Shown here: positions 1-4,662 of the stretch, piece after piece
Layout of the letters: every line of letters starts with the position of its first letter
Position numbering within the stretch: the stretch's first letter is position 1
NCBI GenBank assembly: GCA_039927975.1
Contig: JBDSTZ010000204.1
Span: forward strand, 1-6,910
Source: JBDSTZ01 sp039927975
GTDB lineage: Bacteria > Pseudomonadota > Gammaproteobacteria > Burkholderiales > Burkholderiaceae_D
Direction of reading: 5' to 3'
DNA length: 6,910 nucleotides
Program-made: the position numbers and the translations under genes
The notes under the pieces: model-generated
What the model was told of the DNA's origin: nothing
What the model saw: the letters and a program-made list of their open reading frames with translations, nothing else
Database searches by the model: none

Positions 1-501
1 CACGGCGGCGCCAACGAAGCAGCGCTCAACATGCTCAAGGAAATCGGCACGGTCGACAAGATCCCGGAGTTCATCCCCAAGGTCAAGGACAAGAACTCCG
101 GCGTCAAGCTGATGGGCTTCGGTCACCGCGTCTACAAGAACTTCGACCCGCGCGCCAAGCTCATGCGCGAAACCTGCCATGAAGTGCTCGAAGAACTGGG
201 CCTGCACGACGACCCGCTGTTCAAGCTGGCCATGGCGCTGGAAAAAATCGCCCTGGAAGACGATTACTTCGTCTCGCGCAAGCTGTACCCGAACGTCGAC
301 TTCTACTCGGGTATCGTGCAGTCGGCGCTGGGCATTCCAGTGTCGCTGTTCACCGGAATCTTCGCGATGGCCCGCACCATCGGCTGGATCGCCCAGTGGA
401 ACGAGATGATCTCCGATCCAGAGCAGAAGATCGGCCGTCCGCGCCAGCTGTTCGTCGGTTCGACCACCCGCGAAGTCAAGCCGATCGGCGATCGTCCGTA
501 A
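1..501 (+). CDS. gltA: Citrate synthase (type II), C-terminal part, 5' end outside window
   Basis: Condenses oxaloacetate with acetyl-CoA to citrate, the entry step of the TCA cycle, in the cytoplasm. The frame is open from base 1, so the 166 visible codons are the C-terminal part of a protein normally about 430 residues long. Visible residue 1 is the His of HGGANEAA, which matches E. coli His264. The second catalytic His is residue 42 in GFGHRVYKN (His305 equivalent), and the catalytic Asp is residue 100 in NVDFYSG (Asp362 equivalent). Substrate-binding arginines are visible in DPRA, ARTIGW and RPRQLF. The protein ends REVKPIGDRP at a TAA (499-501). The sequence is intact and ordinary. A terminator hairpin follows within 35 nt, so this is the last gene of its transcript. 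In Burkholderiales gltA usually follows the sdh genes, which would lie left of the window. Confidence 0.97.
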   Translation, partial: HGGANEAALNMLKEIGTVDKIPEFIPKVKDKNSGVKLMGFGHRVYKNFDPRAKLMRETCHEVLEELGLHDDPLFKLAMALEKIALEDDYFVSRKLYPNVDFYSGIVQSALGIPVSLFTGIFAMARTIGWIAQWNEMISDPEQKIGRPRQLFVGSTTREVKPIGDRP

Positions 502-512
502 GCTGCAATGTA

Positions 513-528
513 CCGGCGTTCGCGCCGG
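513..528 (+). other. Small UUCG-loop hairpin just after gltA
   Basis: A perfect 6-bp stem CCGGCG/CGCCGG closes a TTCG tetraloop, 11 nt after the gltA stop codon. It has no T-tract of its own and sits directly before the true terminator. It may protect the gltA mRNA 3' end from exonucleases or help the polymerase pause. That role is inference; the structure is visible in the sequence. Confidence 0.5.
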
Positions 529-532
529 GATG

Positions 533-560
533 AAAAAAGCGAGCCGAGGCTCGCTTTTTT
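533..560. terminator. Bidirectional intrinsic terminator between gltA and the GFA operon
   Basis: A GCGAGC/GCTCGC stem (539-544 with 549-554) with a 4-nt loop is flanked by six A's on the left (533-538) and six T's on the right (555-560). The A and T runs can extend the stem. On either strand the hairpin is followed by a U-run, so it can end gltA transcription rightwards and the arsR/AHSA1/GFA operon leftwards. It lies 32 nt after the gltA stop and 84 nt after the GFA stop. Confidence 0.93.
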
Positions 561-643
561 ATTGGGACGACGCGCCTAGGTCCGACTAAACCGCTGATGC
601 GCAATGAGCTCGCGCCGCCAGACCGACGACGCTGCCGGTTCCG

Positions 644-991
644 CTACTTCGACCGGCCGTCGTATTTTTGGACAGGGATCGCGTCCAGATCGATCCCTTC
701 CACACAGCGCAGATTGATCGCCGCCATCGTGTTCCCCTTCGGATCCTTGCCCTCGCCAAACGGATGCATGCCGCAGGTCGGGCAGAAGTGGTGCTCGATC
801 ACGTGCTTGTTGAAGGTGTAGGTGGCCATCGCCTCGCGCGGCGTGAGCAGTTCGAGGTCGCTGCCCGGCACGAACATCATCAGCGCGCCCTTGCGCGAAC
901 AGATCGAACAGTTGCACGACATCGCACCGGTGATCTCGCCCTTGAATTGAAATTTGATATTGCCGCAGTGGCAGCTGCCTTGATGTTGCAT
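644..991 (-). CDS. GFA-family zinc protein (Mss4-like fold; glutathione-dependent formaldehyde-activating type)
   Basis: A 115-residue cytoplasmic protein of the GFA family, named for the Paracoccus enzyme reported to join glutathione to formaldehyde. Most family members have no proven substrate. All seven expected cysteines are present. CHCG (Cys7, Cys9) and CPTCG (Cys70, Cys73) form the structural zinc site. CNCSIC (Cys26, Cys28, Cys31) forms the second, catalytic site. The length is short for the family but covers the whole domain. The ATG at 989-991 is chosen because AGGGAG (998-1003) lies 6 nt before it. It is the last gene of a three-gene leftward operon, 24 nt after the AHSA1 gene, and transcription should end at the 533-560 hairpin. 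The family call is firm. A formaldehyde-related function is only a family-based guess, since no formaldehyde dehydrogenase gene is in the window. Confidence 0.9.
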   Translation of the reverse strand: MQHQGSCHCGNIKFQFKGEITGAMSCNCSICSRKGALMMFVPGSDLELLTPREAMATYTFNKHVIEHHFCPTCGMHPFGEGKDPKGNTMAAINLRCVEGIDLDAIPVQKYDGRSK

Positions 992-1015
992 ATCGTTCTC
1001 CCTGTGATGAGTTGA

Positions 1016-1480
1016 TTAGTGCAGCGTGTCGGCCGTCGCGCGCACGCGTCCGATGACGGTTTTCCAGCCCTCGCTCATGGTCTTGAAGGCGGAATCGTTT
1101 CTCGGCGTGACGAAGCCGGCGTGTTCCAGCCGCAAGCGGGTGCCGGCCTCGACCTTGGCCAAGGTCCACGTTACCACGGTGTCGAGCCGGGAGCCGTACC
1201 CGACGTTGCTCTCGTCGCCGCCACGCCAGGCGTACACCAAGCGCTCGTTCGGCACCGCCTCGAGCACCTCGCACTCGATCGTGCCGTCCCACGCGCCGGC
1301 CGGCGTGGTCTGGAAAGTGAAGCGCGTGCCCGGCACCGCCTCGAAACCGGTGGGCGTCATGAACCAGCGGCCGATCAGCTCGCCGGTGGTGAGGGTTTTC
1401 CAGATCAGCTCTGGGGCGTGCGGAAAGACTTCGTCGACAACGATCGCCTGGGTATCGGGCAAGAGGGCAGGGTGGTTCAT
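1016..1480 (-). CDS. AHSA1 / SRPBCC (START-like) domain protein
   Basis: A 154-residue single-domain protein of the SRPBCC superfamily, AHSA1 subgroup, a helix-grip fold with a deep hydrophobic cavity for a small ligand. The typical opening is visible: a beta strand, then APELIWKTLTTGELIGRWF (the family's 'aP..vW.al T.pe.l..Wf' pattern, about residues 22-40). The long closing helix is SEGWKTVIGRVRATADTL. There is no signal peptide. The ATG overlaps the arsR stop as ATGA (1477-1480), so translation is probably coupled. It also has its own GAAGGA (1490-1495) about 9 nt upstream. AHSA1 proteins encoded directly behind an ArsR repressor are a recurring bacterial pairing, and the protein may bind the inducing molecule or act on it. 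The ligand is unknown. The similarity to the Hsp90 co-chaperone Aha1 is structural and does not imply an Hsp90 role. Confidence 0.9.
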   Translation of the reverse strand: MNHPALLPDTQAIVVDEVFPHAPELIWKTLTTGELIGRWFMTPTGFEAVPGTRFTFQTTPAGAWDGTIECEVLEAVPNERLVYAWRGGDESNVGYGSRLDTVVTWTLAKVEAGTRLRLEHAGFVTPRNDSAFKTMSEGWKTVIGRVRATADTLH

Positions 1481-1806
1481 GGGTCGATTTCCTTCAATAG
1501 GGTTCGCAGGTTGGCAAAGCGCTCGCGCCAGAAGACGCCGTAATGGTTCATCCAGTCGGCCAGCGGCTCAAGGCCAGCTGGCTGGGCGCGGTAGTAGACC
1601 TTGCGGCCTTCGGGCCTCTCGGCGATCAGGCCGGCCAGTTTCAGGGACTTCAAGTGTTGAGACACCGCGCCCTGTGTGACGCCACTGCCGCGCGTCAGCT
1701 CGGCAACGGTGATTTCGTCGGCATCGACAATGCGTTCGAACACGGCGCGCCGGGTCGGGTCGGCGAGGGTGCGCATGACGGCATTGATGTCGGGGGTGGC
1801 GTTCAT
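1477..1806 (-). CDS. ArsR-family winged-helix transcriptional repressor, first gene of the operon
   Basis: A 109-residue DNA-binding protein of the ArsR/SmtB fold. The N-terminal helix LADPTRRAVFERI (about residues 14-26) is the family signature. The recognition helix region VTQGAVSQHLKSLKLAGLI spans about 43-61. The wing is ERPEGRKVYYRA (63-74). The protein has no cysteine, so it lacks the ELCVCDL metal site of true arsenic or cadmium sensors and should answer to some other signal. The ATG at 1804-1806 is the only ATG after an in-frame TAA (1816-1818), and no Shine-Dalgarno precedes it. The promoter position suggests a leaderless mRNA (see the promoter entry). Palindromes over the promoter suggest that it represses its own operon. 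The last four bases overlap the AHSA1 start. Family assignment is firm; the inducer is unknown. Confidence 0.93.
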   Translation of the reverse strand: MNATPDINAVMRTLADPTRRAVFERIVDADEITVAELTRGSGVTQGAVSQHLKSLKLAGLIAERPEGRKVYYRAQPAGLEPLADWMNHYGVFWRERFANLRTLLKEIDP

Positions 1807-1812
1807 GGGTAT

Positions 1813-1841
1813 ACATTAGTATCAACTAATGAATTAGTCAA
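1813..1841 (-). promoter_or_regulatory. Promoter of the arsR-AHSA1-GFA operon, probably giving a leaderless mRNA
   Basis: On the minus strand, TTGACT (1841-1836, 5 of 6 to the -35 consensus) is followed after exactly 17 nt by TAATGT (1818-1813, a weak -10 keeping T, A and the final T). Only six bases (ATACCC) separate the -10 from the ATG at 1806, so transcription should begin at or next to the A of the start codon. The absence of any Shine-Dalgarno agrees with this. The weak -10 is the main doubt, and no transcript data were available. Confidence 0.6.
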
Positions 1842-1849
1842 GGCTAATG
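1814..1849. promoter_or_regulatory. Tandem palindromic operator over the arsR promoter
   Basis: Four half-sites alternate in direction: ATTAGT (1815-1820), ACTAAT (1825-1830), ATTAGT (1833-1838) and CTAAT (1844-1848). They can be read as two abutting 18-bp palindromes. The first is perfect, CATTAGT-ATCA-ACTAATG (1814-1831). The second is ATTAG-N6-CTAAT (1833-1848). The central halves also form a perfect 6-2-6 palindrome (1825-1838). The array covers both the -35 and -10 of the arsR promoter, which fits autorepression by the ArsR dimer. That ArsR is the binder is inference from position and symmetry. Confidence 0.75.
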
Positions 1850-1923
1850 ATTTCGAAGTGCGACGCTGAGGGCGCGCCTGGCTGAGCGACATGCCGGCGA
1901 TGCCGCCGCCGCGCCCGAACGGG

Positions 1924-1929
1924 TAGAAT
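1924..1929 (+). promoter_or_regulatory. Possible -10 box of gluQ
   Basis: TAGAAT (5 of 6 to consensus) stands 54 nt before the gluQ start, just after a small CCCG-AA-CGGG repeat (1914-1923). No convincing -35 is found 16-18 nt upstream, where the sequence is GC-rich. This is the only promoter-like element in the intergenic region pointing at gluQ. Confidence 0.4.
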
Positions 1930-1983
1930 GAGGCCGCCCGGCGCCTTGCCGCCAATGTTTGAAACCAGCTCAATCGCCTTCCG

Positions 1984-2904
1984 ATGCCTACGCAGCGCCA
2001 CATTCCCTACATCGGCCGCTTCGCCCCATCGCCGACCGGCCCGCTGCACGCCGGCTCGCTGGTCGCCGCGCTGGCCAGCTATCTCGACGCGCGGGTCCAC
2101 CACGGCCGCTGGTTGCTGCGCATCGAGGATGTCGACCAAGGCCGCAGCGCCGCCGGCGCGGCCGAGGGCATGATCGCCTTGCTGCGCACGCTCGGCATGG
2201 AATCGGACGGCGAGATCGTCTGGCAAAGCCGGCGCGGCGCGCTGTACCAGGCCGCCTTCGACCGCTTGGCCGGCCACACCTATCCATGCGGCTGCAACCG
2301 GCGCGAGATCGCCGATTCGCGCTTGGGCAGCGGACCGGATGGGGCGCCGATCTACCCGGGCACCTGCCGCGCCGGTCTCGCCGCAGGCCGCGAGGCGCGC
2401 AGCCTGCGCCTGCGGGTGCCCGACACGGACGACGCCATCGCCTTCATCGACCGCTTCGCCGGCCCGCTCACCCAATCGCTGGCCAGCGCCTCGGGCGACT
2501 TCGTGCTCATGCGCGGCGACGGTTACTGGGCTTACCAGCTGGCGGTGGTGGCCGACGATGCCGACCAGGGCGTCACCGACGTCGTGCGCGGCGCCGACCT
2601 GATCGATTCGACCGCGCGCCAGATTTATCTCCAGCGCCTGCTCGGCGTGCCCACCCCGCGCTACCTGCATGTGCCGGTCGTGCGCAATGCGAACGGCGAA
2701 AAACTCTCCAAGCAAACCGGCGCAGTGGCGGTGGCGCCGGGCGACGAGCGCGCCGCCGTCGCAGCCCTGTGCGAGGCGGCCGGTTTTCTCGGCCTGCCGC
2801 TGGCGCCGGTCACCACCTTGCTGCGATTCTGGCAGGCGGCGATACCGGCGTGGGCGGCGCTGCTGGCCGCGCGCGAAGTCACGCCGTCAGGCGCGCCGCC
2901 TTGA
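1984..2904 (+). CDS. gluQ: Glutamyl-Q tRNA(Asp) synthetase
   Basis: Activates glutamate and attaches it to the queuosine base at position 34 of tRNA(Asp), without charging the tRNA 3' end. It is a paralogue of the GluRS catalytic core that lacks the anticodon-binding domain. At 306 residues it has the expected length (about 300). The ATP-binding HIGH-type motif is FAPSPTGPLHAGSL (13-26). Glutamate-site residues lie in LRIEDVD (45-51). The zinc site is Cys102, Cys104, Tyr124 and Cys128 (PCGCN ... YPGTC). The KMSKS-type loop is KLSKQ (240-244). The ATG at 1984 is the only ATG after an in-frame TGA (1960-1962) and gives the usual short N-terminus, but no Shine-Dalgarno is visible before it. The 3' end overlaps the convergent PEP-CTERM gene by 18 bp. 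In many proteobacteria this gene follows dksA; here it stands alone. Confidence 0.96.
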   Translation: MPTQRHIPYIGRFAPSPTGPLHAGSLVAALASYLDARVHHGRWLLRIEDVDQGRSAAGAAEGMIALLRTLGMESDGEIVWQSRRGALYQAAFDRLAGHTYPCGCNRREIADSRLGSGPDGAPIYPGTCRAGLAAGREARSLRLRVPDTDDAIAFIDRFAGPLTQSLASASGDFVLMRGDGYWAYQLAVVADDADQGVTDVVRGADLIDSTARQIYLQRLLGVPTPRYLHVPVVRNANGEKLSKQTGAVAVAPGDERAAVAALCEAAGFLGLPLAPVTTLLRFWQAAIPAWAALLAAREVTPSGAPP

Positions 2905-3477
2905 CATCAAGCCCAGTCCCGCCAGCCCCAGTCCCAGCATCGCCCAGCCGGCCGGCTCGGGAACCGCAGTGACCACGAAGCCGCGTATTTCACCATTCGG
3001 GTAGGCCGTCGTATGGATGTTGACGTAGGCCTCGTTGGCGTTGATGCCGCTTACCAGCGCCGCCGCCGTCGCCGCCGTGCCGCCGTTGGCCGCCAGGAAG
3101 GCCGGGTTGTACCAGCTTGGGTCGCTCAGGTCGAAGGTATGCTGGTAGTTGCCCGACGTGACACCCTGCGGAAAACCGGTGAAGGTCGGCAGCTCGCCGG
3201 CCACCGGCGCCGTCCCCGTAAATGGCGAACCCGTGCAGCAATGGATATGCGCCGCCATGGTCGTACTAAGCAAACTGGCGAACGGCATCGTCACTTGCAG
3301 GCTCAAGGCGGTCGGATCGAGCTCGATCACGGTGTTGGAAAAGCCCGGCGACGCATTCGGCGGCGCTTCGATCTGGCCGTTCAGATTGGCGCGGTAACTG
3401 GCATTGACCGCCTGGCTCAAGCTCGCGGCCAGCAGCAGCGGGGCTGCCACCGCGAGGTGGGTGAAGACATGTTTCAT
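2887..3477 (-). CDS. Exported CHRD-domain protein with PEP-CTERM sorting signal
   Basis: A 196-residue envelope protein. A Sec signal peptide (residues 1 to about 26, MKHVFTHLAVAAPLLLAASL then SQAVNA) is followed by a CHRD domain (about 28-168). CHRD hallmarks are AHIH (76-79) and YVNIHTTAYPNGEIRG (151-166). The C-terminal tripartite PEP-CTERM signal is VPEP (172-175), a Gly/Leu-rich membrane helix (about 177-191) and RRR (193-195). In PEP-CTERM/exosortase systems such proteins are exported, cleaved near the PEP motif and delivered to the cell surface or extracellular matrix. No exosortase gene is in this window. AHIH is followed directly by Cys80-Cys81. The ATG at 3475-3477 is chosen over one 45 nt upstream because AAGGAG lies 7 nt before it and the signal peptide starts there. 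No ligand is known. The last codons overlap the end of gluQ on the opposite strand. Confidence 0.92.
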   Translation of the reverse strand: MKHVFTHLAVAAPLLLAASLSQAVNASYRANLNGQIEAPPNASPGFSNTVIELDPTALSLQVTMPFASLLSTTMAAHIHCCTGSPFTGTAPVAGELPTFTGFPQGVTSGNYQHTFDLSDPSWYNPAFLAANGGTAATAAALVSGINANEAYVNIHTTAYPNGEIRGFVVTAVPEPAGWAMLGLGLAGLGLMSRRRA

Positions 3478-3484
3478 GAGATAT

Positions 3485-3490
3485 CTCCTT
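3485..3490 (-). promoter_or_regulatory. Strong ribosome binding site that fixes the PEP-CTERM protein start
   Basis: AAGGAG on the minus strand, 7 nt before the ATG at 3477. It excludes the upstream in-frame ATG at 3520-3522, which would add 15 charged or polar residues ahead of the signal peptide and would lie inside the leader inverted repeat. The SD also touches a 10-bp palindrome, GAGATATCTC (3478-3487). Confidence 0.85.
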
Positions 3491-3500
3491 CTTGCTTGGT

Positions 3501-3530
3501 GTGACGACACGGCGCCCGTCACTGGCGCCG
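3501..3530 (-). promoter_or_regulatory. Two overlapping inverted repeats in the leader of the PEP-CTERM gene
   Basis: Repeat A is CGGCGCC (3530-3524) pairing with GGCGCCG (3516-3510) around a 7-nt loop, AGTGACG. Repeat B pairs GTGACG (3522-3517), lying within that loop, with CGTCAC (3506-3501). As RNA, A is a stable hairpin; B could form instead of A or, as a loop-to-downstream contact, a small H-type pseudoknot. The site lies 10 nt upstream of the Shine-Dalgarno. As DNA it could equally be a protein-binding site. The repeats are seen directly; any regulatory role is inference. Confidence 0.5.
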
Positions 3531-3587
3531 TTTAAAATCTACTAGTCAGCAGCGGTTCAGCCGTGCACCGTACGACGGGGCAAACGA

Positions 3588-3616
3588 TTGGTCCTTAGCA
3601 GCAGTGCGACCAAAAT
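3588..3616 (+). promoter_or_regulatory. Possible promoter with inverted repeat for the barrel gene
   Basis: TTGGTC (3588-3593) and CAAAAT (3611-3616) are 17 nt apart and match the -35 and -10 at 3 and 4 of 6 positions. Transcription would begin near 3623, about 39 nt before the start codon. TTGGTC is mirrored by GACCAA (3608-3613), so an inverted repeat with a 14-nt spacer overlays the promoter. Matches are modest. Confidence 0.35.
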
Positions 3617-3661
3617 CCTGCAAACCGGTCATCATGCTGAGCAACAAGAAAAGGAAATACC

Positions 3662-4648
3662 ATGCGCCGCTCACTCCTCCCCGTCTCGCTTCTTTCCACC
3701 GCCATCCCGCTGTCGCTGCTGTTCGCCTGCACCGGCGCCGCCGCCCAGGATGCCTCGCTGCTGGCCGGCGGCCTGCGCAACCTCGATGTCGGCGAATCCT
3801 CATTCGCCGCGGAGCTGGGTTATGCATACCGGATCAACCGTTACAGCTCGCTCAGTGCCGAATATCTCAACGAAGGCCATCCCGATAAACACCACCGCGA
3901 CGGACTCACCTCGCAGTACTGGCTGCACAGCGCGGTGCCGCAACAGGGGCTCTCGTTCGGCGCCGGCTTCGGTCCCTACTATTTTTTCGACACCACCACA
4001 GGGTCCGGCTCGGCCACCGACTACCGCAACCTGCACGGCTGGGGTTCGATCCTCAGCATCAACGCCAAGTGGCACCTGGAAGAACGCACCTATCTGGAAG
4101 TGCGCGCCAACCGCGTGCGCACGCATGGTTATGGCGATTCCAACAGCCTGTTGTTCGGCGTCGGCTACGAGTTGCGCAACTTGCCCCAGTCGGTGGTGCA
4201 GCGCAATGAGAAGGCGGGCGACCGCTATGTCATGCTGATGGGAGGCCAGGCGATCGTCAACAGCTTCGAGTCCGAACGCGCGCGCGCCTACGCCATCGAA
4301 TACCGCGACACCATCAGCCGGAATATCGAGTGGAGCGCGCAATGGCTTAGCGAGGGCAAGGTCGGCCTGGTCGAGCGCAGGGGGGCGGCGGCCCAGCTCT
4401 GGTTGCTGCGGCCCTTCACCGAGCGCACCGTGCTGGAAATCGGCGGCGGCCCCTACCTCATGCGCGACCGCGTCAACCGCAGCGACGCCAACGAGGATTC
4501 GAAGTTCCACCTGGTGCCGCTGCTGTCGATCGGCATGCGCTGGCGCCTCGGGCCCGACACCCGCGTGCAATTGAGCTGGAGCCGCGTGGTCACCGGCTAC
4601 CACCGCGATTCGGACGTGCTGCTGCTCGGCGCCGGCCTGCGGTTCTGA
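3662..4648 (+). CDS. Outer-membrane beta-barrel protein with two repeated halves, function unknown
   Basis: A 328-residue protein not recognised as a named family. A signal peptide (residues 1 to about 29) has Arg2-Arg3, a hydrophobic core of about 7-22 and a likely cut after AAA or AAAQ. The mature part is rich in alternating polar/hydrophobic strands with aromatic ends and finishes in Gly-Leu-Arg-Phe, the terminal Phe expected for insertion by the BAM complex. Residues about 31-171 and 189-328 align with each other at a near-constant offset of 156-160, so the barrel arose by duplication, probably 8+8 strands. The ATG is supported by AAGGA (3651-3655), 6 nt upstream. It converges on the TonB receptor gene with a 14-nt gap and no terminator. 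The end of each unit vaguely recalls small outer-membrane lipid A deacylases (PagL-like), but the His-x-Ser pair is missing, so no enzyme activity is assigned. It could be a pore, an adhesin or a structural protein. Confidence 0.8.
   Translation: MRRSLLPVSLLSTAIPLSLLFACTGAAAQDASLLAGGLRNLDVGESSFAAELGYAYRINRYSSLSAEYLNEGHPDKHHRDGLTSQYWLHSAVPQQGLSFGAGFGPYYFFDTTTGSGSATDYRNLHGWGSILSINAKWHLEERTYLEVRANRVRTHGYGDSNSLLFGVGYELRNLPQSVVQRNEKAGDRYVMLMGGQAIVNSFESERARAYAIEYRDTISRNIEWSAQWLSEGKVGLVERRGAAAQLWLLRPFTERTVLEIGGGPYLMRDRVNRSDANEDSKFHLVPLLSIGMRWRLGPDTRVQLSWSRVVTGYHRDSDVLLLGAGLRF
3752..4174 (+). repeat. Barrel unit 1 of the duplicated outer-membrane protein (protein-level repeat)
   Basis: Encodes residues 31-171. 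Landmarks shared with unit 2 are LLAGG (33-37), the strand ending YLNEG (68-72), GFGPYYF (102-108), KWHLEERTYLEV (136-147) and HGYGDSNSLLFGVGYEL (155-171). The similarity is visible in the protein, not obviously in the DNA, so the duplication is old. Confidence 0.65.
4226..4645 (+). repeat. Barrel unit 2 of the duplicated outer-membrane protein (protein-level repeat)
   Basis: Encodes residues 189-328. Counterparts of the unit 1 landmarks are MLMGG (191-195), WLSEG (228-232), GGGPYLM (261-267), RWRLGPDTRVQL (293-304) and TGYHRDSDVLLLGAGLRF (311-328). A short polar linker with RNEKAGD (about 172-188) joins the units. Confidence 0.65.
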
Positions 4649-4662
4649 GGCGTGCCCGTCGC

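Noticed and set aside
576..1292. 238-codon minus-strand open frame overlapping GFA and AHSA1
   Set aside because: Out of frame with both real genes on the same strand and rich in Arg; the GFA cysteines and AHSA1 signatures belong to the other frame.
1026..1679. 217-codon plus-strand open frame across the AHSA1 and arsR genes
   Set aside because: Opposite two clear family members that overlap in a normal operon arrangement; no recognisable motif or ribosome binding site.
1477..1806. Arsenic or metal sensing by the ArsR protein
   Set aside because: The protein contains no cysteine and no ELCVCDL-type motif, and no ars resistance gene is nearby.
1834..2715. 293-codon minus-strand open frame opposite gluQ
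   Set aside because: Antisense to a well-supported gene, composition typical of a GC-rich shadow frame, and it ends inside the arsR operator.
3478..3522. 15-residue N-terminal extension of the PEP-CTERM protein from the ATG at 3522
   Set aside because: The AAGGAG site 7 nt before 3477 and the signal peptide beginning there decide for the shorter form.
4124..4174. PagL-like lipid A deacylase active site in the barrel protein
   Set aside because: His155 and Ser160 are present, but spaced His-x4-Ser rather than the His-x-Ser pair of PagL, and the second copy has neither in that arrangement. Enzyme activity is not supported.
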